From NCBI RefSeq assembly GCF_035582795.1, contig NC_134366.1:3826828-3890827 (forward strand): 64,000 bases of DNA, read 5' to 3'. The notes below the pieces were generated by a model. That model saw only the letters and a program-made list of their open reading frames with translations, ran no database searches and had not been told where the DNA came from. Position 1 is the first letter of the stretch. Each line of letters opens with the position of its first letter. Origin of the DNA: Mycteria americana. Its lineage: Eukaryota; Chordata; Aves; Ciconiiformes; Ciconiidae. This document shows, piece by piece, positions 30,721 through 43,100 of this stretch. Both the position numbers and the translations under genes were made by a program.

Positions 30721-33465
30721 GCTCCCGCCGCCGCCACCCCGCCCACCCGCGGCCCGCCCCACCCGCGACCCCCCCCACCCACCCCCCACCCTCTCCCCGC
30801 ACCCCATCCCCGGGTTACAGCCGCCTCCTGCGGCACAGCATCCCCCGGGAGCACCCCCTGTACCCCCACTGGGGGAAACTGAGGCACGTAAAGCCCCCCC
30901 CCCCCAAAAAAAAAAAAACAAAAAGGCAAGGCTTTTTTGAGGCATAAAAACCCCATTTGGGGAGTCGTGGGGTAACAGCAGTTTTAGTAAAAAAAGGGGG
31001 GGGTTGGAGTGCTCTCCCGCTGTGGGGAAGAAATGGGGATCCCCCCCCCAGGCACATGGGGGGGGGGTTTAAGGCACATTTGGTTTTGGGAGGGGGGTCT
31101 GGTGGGTGGCCATGCTGGGGCTCCCTCCAAAGCCCCTCAAGCCCAAGGGCGTGACGCGGGGGGCACAGGCGGCCCCCAATCCCCCCCAAAATAAAGCAGG
31201 GCTTCATTATTTTGCCCCCAGCGCTGCTTGGATCTCCCCAGGGGGGTGGGCTTTAGCATCCCAACACCCCCAGCCTCGGCTGGGAGCCGGGTCACCCCAA
31301 AACCCCCATGATGGGGACTGAGGGGGCAAAGCTGGAGCAGCCCCAGGGTGTCCGGGCAGGCACCACGCAGGGTCCCATGGTTCTCCCACGCCTCCGACAC
31401 CGGGACGGGCTCTGCCCGTCCGCACTGGCCTTCACCAGGGCAGGAGAAGACCCCTGAGGTGCCCAACCGAGGTTCATGGGGATGGTGACCACCTCCCAGA
31501 CCCACTTCTGCCCCCACCATTCGCGCAGACGCCATCCAAAACGTCGAAGGCGAACGAATTCCCTCCTACCACCCTAAAAGCAGAGAAACACAACGGCTCC
31601 AAAGGGCATCGGCCACGCGACAGCGGGGCTGGGGACGTCCCCGAAGCCCCTGGGCTGCTCCATCTTCATCCCACCTTCCCGGCTCTTTTCCTTTTCCTAA
31701 CCACTCCCTTTTGCAGACATAAATGTGGTAACGTCTTGCACTTGTTTAGACTCTGCCTCGGTTGCCGTGCGCAGTAACTTCTTCCAGATGTGTACGGCTC
31801 TTTGCATAATGTTGCCGTAGCCACGTCCTGCCTGTGCTGGGTTTATTTAATAATTTTTTTTTTTTTTTAATGCCCTTTCTTGCTCTCAACCCTGCTCCGC
31901 TCTATAAGAAAAAATCCTGGCCGATGCCACCAGCACCTCTCCCCTATCAGAAAGCTTTTTGTGAGGTGAGTATTTGGCCCGTCCAGCATGTCTCCTACCC
32001 TGGAAACATTTCCAAAAGCTACATAAGCTCCTGGAAAACACCCGGCTGACACGCAGCCGGTGCCGGGGTGAGGGTGAGATGAGGCCGGAGGTGGGAGCCG
32101 GGGATTTAAGCTCTCCTCCGGTGCCCAAATCCCTGCGGCACCTTCATGGACGTGGCAGAGGGGACCAGGGAGCTCCAGAGCTCTGAAGCACGCAGGTCTG
32201 CAGGGACAGGCAGGGGTGGTCAAAGCCCTGATGCCACTCTGGTGGGCTCACCATGAGGTCCTTGCCTTTTGGGGGATGCTGAGCCCACTTCCCACGTGGA
32301 GACCTGGCCTTTGCCATCCCCAGTTTTTCCTCCTGATGTGGGAGAAGCTGTTCCCACAGTGGCCATTGCCACCAACACAAGGGGAAATGTCCTGGAAGGG
32401 GTACAACCAATGACACATTTGGGTGAAACACTTTATTTGACGATGGTGAACTACAGCAATGTTCCTAAGAGATGAAACACGTGTGGTTTCATTGGCCACA
32501 ACTACCCACAGGCTCACATGGAATTTGCCGAAACAACTTCCTGAAGCTCCCAGCAAATCCCACCCAACCCAGTTTGGTAGGATCCTACCCAACCTGATTT
32601 GGTGGCTTCATTGTGTAGGACAGGCAAGTTGGTTTTGTGTGAGACCGATGCAGCGCAGGGGCTGTCCTAACCCACTTAAACCACCTCTTCTTCTGCTCCT
32701 CATCCCACCGTGCAAGGGCCAAAAGCAGAGTGGGACATAAGACGCTTCCGCATAGGTTAAGGTTAATGGAGCACGTCAACAATTGATGTCTCGAGGGAGC
32801 TTTTTTTCTTCAACTGCTGGGATTTCTAAAAGGGGGTAACTCCAAGCTCTTGGTGCCTTCACACAAAGATCTGGAAGGTCTGGAGTCTTCCTGGGAGGGT
32901 GCAGGCTGGGAGCTGGCTCTGCCGTGTCTTGCACAGCCTCATTGACCAAGGAAAAGGGAATGACCAATGATGGGGTAATGGGGTCCAGCTCACCACAGAG
33001 GGATCGGGGGATCCGGAGTTCAGTTCAGTTGCTGTTAGGGAATGGGTTCTCCAGCAAGAGGGGAGCCCTGGAAAAACTGGTAAACAAGGAGCACATGGAG
33101 GGAGGCCCTGGTGACACGGGAGAAGTGTTGGGTCTCCTCCTCACCTCTTACCAGCAGTGTGGTGCCCACAAAAGGGACATCTCCTGTAGCTTTCCCTCTT
33201 CCGTTCTCTTGCTGGGCCATGAGACTCCACAAGGTCCATAAGGGGTCTTAAAATGAAGGACCAGCCACAACAATACAGGGACTGGAAAACATTTAGGGAA
33301 GCCAGGAGAGGTTTCCTTGGTGTAACTGATCCCTGATATTTCAATTTGCATTTCCATAGCTTTGGTCTTCTCCAAGAGAAGCGTCAGCAAGGACAAGGGA
33401 CAAGAAGAAAGATGACACCCTGTAATAGCTCAGACAGCTTTGAGTTTGTGAGGAGCCACACAAGA
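30721..33465. other. Intergenic, no recognised gene
   Basis: GC-rich DNA with C and G runs near 30890-31080, then ordinary mixed sequence. No exon with protein-family features and no recognisable repeat was found here. Confidence 0.6.
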
Positions 33466-33598
33466 GCCTGGAGGTATTTAAGACATGTAGACGTGGCACT
33501 TAGGGACATGGTTTAATGGTGGACTTGGTAGTGTCAGGTTAATGGTGATCTTAAGGGTCTTTTCCAACCTAAATGATTCTGATTCTATGATTCTATGA
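33466..33598 (+). mobile_element. CR1 LINE 3'-end fragment
   Basis: It reads as the 3' end of an avian CR1: GCCTGGAGGTATTTAAGAC, then the GGTGGACTTGG segment, GGTCTTTTCCAACC and the terminal GATTCTATGATTCTATGA repeats. It is heavily 5'-truncated, as usual for CR1. Orientation is +. Confidence 0.9.
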
Positions 33599-34092
33599 AG
33601 AACTAAGTGGACCTGGAAGAGTATCTCTGAGGTGGTACCATGTCCTCGCGCTGGCTCTGCCTGCCTGGGCTGGATTCACTGCTTTAAGTGCAACAACTGT
33701 GCTCTGCTGAACATTTTCCGTAGGCTGGAAGTCCCATGGATAGATGCTCCAGGAGATGGTGAGATGAGCTTCCTTGGTGTCCACCCTTCTGCTCAGCGCT
33801 GAGCTCCCAGCGTGTCAGGGCAGGTGCGTGCTTGGGTAGAGGTGGAAGACCCCTCCAGATTGCCATGGCCTCGCCCATGGGACATAGGATGGAGGCTGGG
33901 GACATGGTCAACCCTTTGTGGATGTATCATGGGCTCGGCAACTGGTTTCCACTCAGCAGCTGGTTTTCTGAGTAGGCATATGGATCATGGAAAAGAAGGG
34001 ATCAAATCAGACCAAGGGAGAGAGAAAGAAAAAAAGAATAGGGAAAGCAAGAACGTTCCTGGAGGCTCTCTGGCCTCTCTCCCTCCAACCTC

Positions 34093-34156
34093 CTGAGAGG
34101 AGGAGGAGGAGGAGGAGAAAGAGGAGGAGGAGGGGAGGAGGAGGAGGAGGAGAGAG
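34093..34156. repeat. (GGA)n microsatellite
   Basis: About 64 bp of GAGGAGGAGG interrupted by GAAAGA and GGGG, with all purines on the + strand. Confidence 0.9.
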
Positions 34157-36462
34157 ACAAAACAAAAGACACAAGAAAAGAATGAGCCAAAGCAGCATTA
34201 ACACAAGGGTTGCAAGGTCCAAAGCAAGCAGCGTTGTGATGCAACAGGGCAGGCCCCTTCCCAAAAGCCCGTCAACTTTCGGAGGACCCGGGGGTCCTGC
34301 AGAAAACGCTGCCCTTTTATGGCCAGGAGAGGAGGGCCGTGGCACGGGAGCCTGCCCTACTAAGGGAAAACGTCTCCCGCTTAGTGTTTGCAACGAGAAC
34401 ACCCACAGCGTGAGTATAGACAAGCTCTCAAAGGACGACTGAAATACTACTGCTTCGTGTTGACCCCAAGTCTTCTATTTTTTAAACACCCCCCCCCCCC
34501 CTTTGATTTCTCACTTCCGCCTCCAAACTGGGGAAAAAAATAATAAATTAAAAAAAAGAAAAGCGATCGTTCAGGCAGGGCTGGCTGGTTTCAGGTGACA
34601 CCCTCACATCACGGTGTGGGCATCAGGTTCAGAGAGGTCATCTGAGGACACGGGTGAAGCCCCCCGAGCAGGCAGACCTGCGCGAGGAGGACGCTCTCCT
34701 TCCCGCGGGCAGCGGCCGGCAGGCGAGCGGCGGCCGTGCTGGTGTTTATCCTCCCCTGGGCGGTGGAAGGGCCGCCATCCAAGCCGGGGAAGACGTCGTT
34801 GCGCTACTCTTAAACACGACGGCGGGGGCCAAGTTCATCCATCCACTGCTGCAAATCACAGCCCGGGCCGACCCGGCACCTTGCTGCCCGAGAGGGAGCC
34901 ACCACCTCCCAAAGCTGCAAAATACACCTCATCCCGAGTCAGACGGTATTTTCCTTCCGGGGGATCACAACTCCACCGGGAATAGCTTTTTCTCTTTGGT
35001 TGGTGGAGGCAGGGAGGGGAATCCACTCTGCAAGTAAGACCCTGACCCATCAGAAAGTCCAGTGAAGCTCCTGAATTTGTATTTTCTGTATTTTTCATTC
35101 ACCTAGTAATTTGCCCACCCACGGGTATCTGCTGGATCCAGCAGCAGACAGGTTTTAATTCTCAGAGGAGCTTGGACTGGATTCCAGGTCCTGTTTTCTA
35201 CTAATTTTGTAATAATCAGGTTTAATTTTATAAGCAGTAATGCCAATATTAGGAAGTTTACTTACAACCCTCGAATTATAGCACAGTGATGAGAAGATCC
35301 AAGTATTAAAGAAAAATGGCTTGCAGGAGGAAGGTGGAGACCCCCCCCACGCACACTTCCAGATTCCCTGCAAAATATTTAGCTTTTTTTTACCCCTAGA
35401 AAAGAAATCGTAGGAACGTGGATTTATGTTGGAAGGGGGCTCCAGAGCTCACATGGTTCAATGTCTTGCTCAAAGCAGGGGGTTTCTCATCTTTTTATTT
35501 CCTCGCTGCCCTCTCAGCGCTCAGTCCAAGGATGTCGACCAAAGAGGAGCCTTAACCCGTATCACTCACAGCCCAAACACCTGCCCTGCTGCTGAACATC
35601 AAGAAATACTTACTGGGTACCAAAACCCATAGAGAGGTGAGGCCGCGATGAGTTTCTTTGCGTTGCCGGCTCACGCGGCTTTAGTGTCTTTGCGTCCCTT
35701 GCGCGGTGTCGGTGTTGACAAACATCAACTCATTAGCAGTGGGACTCGTTAGAATCGGTGCCGCAAAAACACGGCACCAGAACTGATGCCTTGGGGTATT
35801 TTTTTTCCAGGTGGGTCACCTAAATGTGTTACAAGGGAGGAGAGCATGGTGCAGTTGACATTACCCTGCTTTTTGAGCTGGGCCTGCTTGTCCCTGGGAT
35901 GAGTTACAGCAGAGGAACAGAGCATTGCCAGGTCTTCGTTTTGGGGGAAAAGGGCTTATTTGGAGTGTTACTTAACCGCAGGTTTTAAGATCGAGGCCTC
36001 TGCGCTGGATGCATCGAGCAAGCCAAGCGAAGCAACCCAAGCCAAGTTGTCCTCGCTGCCGTTGCGTTGGAGAAACAATCTCTATTAACAACTTGATTTG
36101 GCAGTTTCAACGTTTTGGGGAAAGAAATATTTTTATTCTCCCCCCAGGCCTTTCTCCAGCCATTATTGGCTACTGCTTTCCTGCATGAACAATTTAACTC
36201 CTGTTATGTTCAGGGCACTGGACAAAAGTAAATTCAATAAAATTTAACCCTTTTCTTGAAAAAGCATGTGGATTCCATGTTCTAGGTGGGAAAACCACAG
36301 GATTTTATAAGTATTTATTTTTTTTAAAAAGCCCTTAACAAGACCATTAAAGAAACTAAGTTGCCACTGGAGAAAAGGTCCTTTTATTCCTCAAAAGCTA
36401 GTTAAAAGACAAGAAGCAAAAGGTAGGGCTTTAACGGTCACTTTTCAGGATGGAAAAGAGTC
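34157..36462. other. Intergenic, no recognised gene
   Basis: Mixed sequence with a C12 run near 34491 and poly-A/T stretches. The block at about 34640-34800 is CpG-rich. No domain or repeat family was recognised. Confidence 0.55.
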
Positions 36463-37290
36463 CACGGTGTGGTTCACCAGAGACCGAGTCTGGGGTTTTT
36501 CAACATCCTCATCAGCAATCTGGAGGAGTCGGAGCAGACCCACATCTCCGTGTTTGCAGGTGAGCTCTTCCAAGGTCATCAAGTGCCACACCGATGGCAA
36601 GCGACTCTAGAAGGCTCTCAAAAACCAGAAAAAGCAGAGAAGAAAGTTTCAAATGAGCTTTGGAATAGGAATACATAAAGTCTGGAGGAAAAAGGTCTAA
36701 ACCACGCTTGTGCGATGCCGAGGTTGGAACTGGCAGCCAGAGTCGAGCTCTTGGATTGCCACCAGCAGCTCTCTGAAATCGCTGGCTCAACATGCGGCCA
36801 AGGTGTGTTCAAGGTGGCAGCCAAAAAAAGCCAAGAAATTGTTATTTCTCTGCCTTCCCTGAGGGCTTCCAACGCTCAGGGCGTGACTTTGCTGCTGCAG
36901 AAAACCCTGGTGCATCCGCATTTTGAGTACTGCGTGGTCCTGATCTCCAAGAGGAGTACGATGGTGTTGCAGAGGGAAGATGACTAAATGACTAGTGGGA
37001 TGGGGCAGCTGCTTTACGAGGCGAGATTAAAAGGTGAGGACCCTTCAACCTGGAGAAGGGAAGGCTGTTGGGAGCTTACGAACAAGGTGCAGCAAATCCC
37101 AACTATTACTCAAAGGAGATCGGTTTAAAACAAGTAACAAAGTCCTCCTTCAGGCAGCAGGTTGCCACAAGAGCCAAATACATTAATAGATTCAAAGAAG
37201 GGTTGAAGAAATTCACGGGCGATAGGTCTGCCAACGGATACGAGAGGGAACGGGCAGGCTGGTACCCACCAACGCCCATGATGCAATGAT
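36463..37290 (+). repeat. Ancient decayed CR1-like LINE fragment
   Basis: In different frames the + strand gives VHQRPSLGFFNILISNLEE (matching the RT block GVPQGS-LG--FNIFINDL-E), LVHPHFEYCV (matching LVRPHLEYCV of CR1) and FRQQVATRAKYINRFKEGL (matching the C-terminal FF---V-HWN region). The order is that of CR1, with frameshifts between blocks. Boundaries are approximate. Confidence 0.55.
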
Positions 37291-38739
37291 TGCTGATGCT
37301 GGGAGAGCAGAGGGGGGTGAACTGAAGATATTTTGCCTTGCACGTTCTCCTGAAATTTCATCTCCTGTCGCTGCTGGAAAAGCCTAGTAGGCTGGATAAA
37401 CTTACAGGGAAATTGGGCAGTTTACTGGACCAGATTCTCCCAAATTCAGTGAGATGTGCTTAGATTACTACTTATCACCTCGAGACTTCAGGAAGAACAA
37501 GCAATAAGCTTCAGTCCTTACCCAATCCGTAGCTGAAACGCACATTGAGTGGCTCCTGCATTGCATCGTACAAACTTAAAGACCGACTTTCTGCGACCGC
37601 TCCGAAGTGCTTCGGTGTCACCTACAAGTCACGTTCGCAGCGCGGCGATGGGTTTGCTTGTTGACAAGCCAGGTGTGAAAGCTGCATGGGTCTTCCCAGC
37701 ATGGGGCTTGCAGTTCAAAGGCATCTTTACACATCAAAGGATAACGCGGTAAGAAACAGCATTTCATTAGTCAGGAAGTTATAAATTGATATCTTGATTG
37801 AAATAATTATCAAGAATTACAGGAAATACCCAGAGATGCATTTATATTCAAGAGAGTCTCCGGGGAGTAGGGGAAATTTGCCCCAAATAGGAATTTCTGT
37901 TCAGAAGTGGGATGCAGCACGTCAAAATGAAGTCCCACCTCTCAGACCCACCGCATTGCTCCTGCCTGATGGCTTCAGTCCTCGTTTCTGAGAGCTCAGT
38001 GGGACACCGAGGAGTTGAGACCATGTAAGTGCTAGATATTAACTGCTTCTGCCATATCAGCCTCCAAGTTCACTCTAACTTTTAACTATTTTCTTAGAAA
38101 AAAGCATATTCTTTTTTCCTTCGATAATCTCAAGTCGGGAGTGATTTTTAAGACTGGTACTTGGTGGAGTGGCAAAGTGAACTGCATTAGTTTCAAAGCA
38201 CCTCTGGCTTTTAGGTCCCTGGAATCTACGGGGAACCTTTCCATCACGACAGGGGTAGAAATTGGTAGCGTAAAAGACAAGAAACCACCTTATTCGCTAA
38301 ATACTCACATACAGAAAAAAACAGTGACTTTTCCTCCCCTGCCTAAGCCATGGAAAATAATCCCCCCAACAAAAACATTTCCAGGGTGAAGATCACATAG
38401 AAATAGTCTGATTTATATTAGTGCTGAAGAAAAATATTAAATGCTGCTATCTGTGCTGGTATCCTCGATTCAAGGGGGATGCAGAAAGATATTCAGCAGA
38501 GAAGGTCACAGGGTGGAAGTGGAGGCCTGGAAAAGATCTTTGGGTGAAAAGCTCAGCGGGTGTGCACCAGCACTCAGTTTTTCAAAGATGAAGTTACAGG
38601 GGGAATTAGAAAGACGGTCTCCGAGGGCGACTATGGAAAACAAGCAACGGGCACCTTCAGCTAAGGTTTTGTTAAGACCCGACATCCAGAATTTCAAGTC
38701 AGACAAGCTGAAGTTCAAATTAAATTAAGACGCCAGCCC

Positions 38740-39110
38740 CTGCTCACGTCCCCGTGTCCCCAGCGTGGCTGGAAGCGGAAAGATGGCAGGGACAGACGAC
38801 ACGAAGCTGGAGGAAAGCAGTGCTGGAAGGAGGGAACGTTGCTCGAAGTTATTTATGATCCACCGGGAAACCGAAGAGATACACAGCCTGGGAGTCCCTG
38901 GGGATCTGTCCCAGGCCTAGTACTGCTCAAAATATTTTTTTAATAATTACTTGCATGAATAGAAAATTTGCTTCTTACAGCTGCAAATGATACCAAGCCG
39001 GGAGGGACTTCAAGTACTTTGGAGGATGGGCTGGAACTTCAAAACAATCTTGACACATTAGAGAAATGGCCTGGAAAAAAAAAAAAAATAGGCTGCAATT
39101 TAGTTGAAAC
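38740..39110 (+). repeat. Ancient decayed CR1-like LINE fragment carrying the RT active-site region
   Basis: The + strand reads GSPWGSVPGLVLLKIFF, then LLLTAANDTKPGGTSSTLED and LQNNLDTLEKW. These correspond to the CR1 RT stretch ending FADDTKLGG and the following LQ-DLD-LEKW. The catalytic ADD reads AND and stops intervene, so the copy is dead. Confidence 0.65.
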
Positions 39111-39465
39111 AAAGGGAAATCTTGCTGCTTGTGTAAGAATAGTTGAGCTGCAGAGCAGAGCCCGGGCAGGGAGCGGGTGAGCTGGGATGCGGCAGCGCAT
39201 CCCTGCCCGGACCAACAGCCCTCCTCACGCTGTTGCAAAAGCAGCAACCCACACGCAGGGACAGGTAAACCTTGCCTGCAGCCCACGCGGTTACACGGAG
39301 CGTGCGACATGCTACGTGTGACGTGGAGCGATGCTTTAGATCCGCGTGGCACCGTGAAGCCTTGGCTGGAGTACGTTGTCCGCTTGGGTATGGCGATTTG
39401 GGGAGGTTATGGGCTGGTGGTAGAGTGCAGGAGATGGTCAGATATAAGAAGTTGAAAAAAAAAAC

Positions 39466-39535
39466 ACAAAAAACCTCAACCAAACCCAACCCCCCCCCAA
39501 AGAAAAACCACCCCAAAAAAAACAAAGGACCTGGA
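39466..39535. repeat. A/C-rich low-complexity tract
   Basis: A and C dominate, with a C9 run and only scattered G and T. Similar A/C tracts occur inside NKTR introns at about 54915-54950 and 55381-55410. Confidence 0.6.
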
Positions 39536-39611
39536 ACTATTTAGTCCAGAGAAGAGCAGATGTGGGTAAGAGCTAGCCCAACCCTTTTACAAATATTTAA
39601 GGTGGCCTTTT

Positions 39612-40060
39612 TCATAGAATCATAGAATAGTTTGGGTTGGAAAAGACCTTTAAGATCATCAAGTCCAACTGTAAACCTAACACTGCCAAGCCCACCACTA
39701 CACCATGGCCCTGAGCACCTCATCCAAACGGCTTTTAAATACCTCCAGGGGTGGTGACTCAACCACTTCCCTGGGCAGCCTCTTCCAATGCTGGACAACC
39801 CTTTTGGTGAAGAAATTTTTCCTAATACCCAATCTAAACCTCCCCTGGCGCAACTTGAGGCCATTTCCTCTCATCCTATCACTTGTTACCTGGGAGAAGA
39901 GACCGACCCCCACCTCTCTACCCCCTCCTTTCAGGCAGCTGTAGAGAGCGATGAGGTCTCCCCTCAGCCTCCTTTTCTCCAGGCTGAACAACCCCAGGTC
40001 CCTCAGCCGCTCCCCATCAGCCTTGTGCTCCAGACCCTTCCCCAGCTTCGTTGCCCTTCT
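39612..40060 (-). mobile_element. CR1 LINE, 5'-truncated copy
   Basis: About 450 bp of well-preserved avian CR1 3' end in reverse orientation. The + strand begins TCATAGAATCATAGAATAG (the terminal repeats), then GGGTTGGAAAAGACC, CCACTTCCCTGGGCAGCC and GCTGAACAACCCCAGGTCCC. The minus strand carries the C-terminal RT ORF remnant ([39 protein letters not shown]). It stops at about 40060, where CR1 would continue, which marks the 5' truncation point. Confidence 0.95.
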
Positions 40061-40084
40061 GCTTAAATTTTTCTTCTACTTAAA

Positions 40085-40118
40085 TTTCCTTCTACTTCAA
40101 TATTGAAGTAGAAGGAAA
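40085..40118. repeat. 34-bp perfect palindrome
   Basis: The left arm TTTCCTTCTACTTCAAT (40085-40101) is followed with no spacer by its exact reverse complement (40102-40118). It is preceded by a related direct copy TTCTTCTACTTAAATTT at 40071-40087. It lies 25 bp from the truncated 5' end of the CR1 copy. Confidence 0.95.
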
Positions 40119-43100
40119 AAGGTCATTCTCTTCCTCTCTAACTGCGAGAAGTAGTGACGGGCTTAAGTGGCAGCAAAGGAGCTTTAGTTTAGCTATCAGA
40201 AAAAAAATATATATATATGTATTTTTTTATAGTGTGGATAGTTCAGGCAATTTTGGTTTTGGCCCTTCAACTGCTGAATCTCAGTGCTGGCAATTTTTTA
40301 CAGATAGGTTGGATAATAACTCCTGCGTTTTATACAGATTGAGTTGATCCTGCCTCTGGGGAGGAGGAAATGGTGCTGAAAAGGCCCCTTTTTGCTATAT
40401 TCTCTGGCACAAACTTTTTCTGGAAGGCGTTGGTCCAAAGCTATTGATAGAAATGAAAGACGATCATGGAATCTGTGCAGTTTCCTGCAGGAAGCCTATA
40501 GGAACTCCATCACTAAAGCTGGATTTCACCATCAGTAGGGGGTTTTTTTTGCAGATAAGAGCTGTTTCGATAAAAATTTTCTTTTTTTTGTCCCCCCCCC
40601 AGTTTAATGGAAAAAGAAAAAAAGGCGTATGTCACACTGTGCATTGCTACACTCAGGAAATCTAAACTCACACTAAGTAGCCAAGGCACAACTAGGCAGC
40701 CTGTGTTTTATATGTTTTATATAGCTCACATTCCCAGATTCGCTACTGTTGACCAAATTACCCTTAGACAGCTCTCATTTCTCTAATAACCAATCCTGCC
40801 GAGCTCAGTAGGGCATCGCATCTTCGCAACAGACTTGTGAGCTCTCGAGAGCGCAGAATTGCCCAGATGACACAAGAAGGCTTTGGTGGTACAGAGAAAC
40901 CAACGTCCAACTCAAAGCCTTAGGTAACGTTCTACTCTCCAGACCATCTTTCCACAGATGAGAACGTCAAGTACTCAATATCCGCCCTTCCCCTGGGTTT
41001 TTTGACTTCTTAAAATGAACAACTGTTTGCCGCAAGGAAGAGATTTAACCTTTGAAGAAGGGAGATGTAAAGACCAAGGTCAAGAGAGCTTCAGAGCATA
41101 GGCTGAAGGCTGTTGCTCTTCAGCCAGAGTTGCAGGTCCTAGCAAAGTTAGTGGAATATGGGATATCCAGCACGTTCCCCAAAATTACATCTAAGCCTCG
41201 GCGCCTAACAGCGATGCTGCTCGCAGAGCAGCCGCTGCTCTTACCTTCGTGCCAGTGACTACGGGTGACGTGAGCGGCCAACGCGCAGGACCCCCGGGCA
41301 GCACTGGTCGTGGACACCATAAGGGCTCATTGGTCCCTACGGGGAAGGCATTGAAAATAAATGAAACGAAGCGACCAGGGAACCGTTGCTCGCTGTTTCT
41401 CTCAAAATAAGAGCTAAGGACACTCAATGAAATTATCAAACTGCACTTTACAGGAGAAAAAAATGCATTCCCCACCCCCAGTGTTATTTCTTTAAAAGGT
41501 GGAAGCCATCACGCTGCAGACCTCAGAAGCATAAAGGGATTAAAAAAAAGAAATCCACAACTGCTTTACACAGCCGTTATTAAACACAGTGGTTCACAGG
41601 CAGCCGTTGCAAAAGTCTGCCAAGTCTACTGGGAAAGGATCATGTATTTGTCCTCTCGCTACCGCTACGCTGCTTTTATTCTAGGACTTCACTTCTTTTA
41701 TAGGAGGAAAGCTTTGCAGCTGGCTTTGCCAGAGCCTGCGGAGTACCTGAAATAAGGGTCCGCTGTATTTGAGGCTGCCCCTCCACCCGAGCGTGTTTCC
41801 TGACAGCAAGGCACGTCGGGCAGAGAATTGCTGTAATCCGAAATGAGTGGCATTGGGTTTGGCCACGGCGAGGGGACACTGAGGGTGGGGGTTTGCCAGG
41901 GAAGCGCTCACCTCCCTTTCCCTTGAAGTTCTGCGACAGCGAGTACAAACGTAACAAATTGACATAGCTACACCGATTTAAAAAAGAGAAAGCTTTCTTC
42001 ATGCCACATATCTAGCCCTCTCAATAGAACGGGTTTGCTTTTTCGTTTTTCCTTAAATGTACTTCTTCAACCAGCACTTGAAGACCCGAAAGCCTCTGTC
42101 CATTGATTCATCTCACTGGCACCTTCCTGAACGAGTCGGGTGTGTCTCCTGGAAGTGTAGCAATCAGCCTCTTACCCTCTCCCATTCCAGGGGACCTTCC
42201 CAATCCTCCTCCCGCTTTTCCTGGCTCATTTTCCAAAACGCATGGGGGAGAAGTTTCGCAGATGCTGCCTGAGTGATGGGACGGGCGGCTGAGGCACTAG
42301 GAGAGGGCAAGAACTCTTCCTTGTCCTCTCTCATGGGGTGCACGATGAGCTGGAAGAAAAAGAAAGCCCAAGGGGAAGGGCAGCCCCTTCCTGGCTGAAT
42401 TAAGGAATTAATTAAGGAATTTCACAGCCCGAGGCCAGGACTAGCACATAATGCCAGGGTGGGAGCTACAAGTGTTCACCAGCTGCCTTGAGCTCAGCAC
42501 TCTCCACGTTAGACCACCCTTTGGGTAAGGACATGGGTTTTCTTGGGCTGCACCATGCTCCTTCAAGGACAGATCCACGTCACAGCAGAAATATCAATTA
42601 ACACCAAGTTAACGCCCATCCCCTCTTTGTGCATCCACTGTGGCTCTGAAGTATGACCTCCATTAAAAAAATAAGAACCCAAACTGCCACAGACTGTCCC
42701 ATTTCACGCGTGCAATCCTAGCTACTTCAGAGGGATTACACAGACTTTATTAAATTCAAGACTAGGTCCCTTTAATTGTTTATACAATTTTTAAACAGTT
42801 TTAAACTTACCACAGTTAAGCAGCTACAGCATTTTAAAACCAGGTTGAAAATCATTACTGTTTTACAACCATATAAAAAAAAAAAAAAATTATTTATATG
42901 GATGTTAAGTAGGGGTGGAGCATGCAAAGCTTTATCTTCTCATGATTTAAATCCCAGGCAGCGTTCAGTTTGGAAATTACACCAGATGGATTCCAGAGTG
43001 CAGCTCAAGGTCATCTAAATACTGTGTTCTGCTCCAAAGTGTAAGCATGATCATCACGAACCACACAAAGCCATCAACAGAAATTTAATACGCTGTCAGA

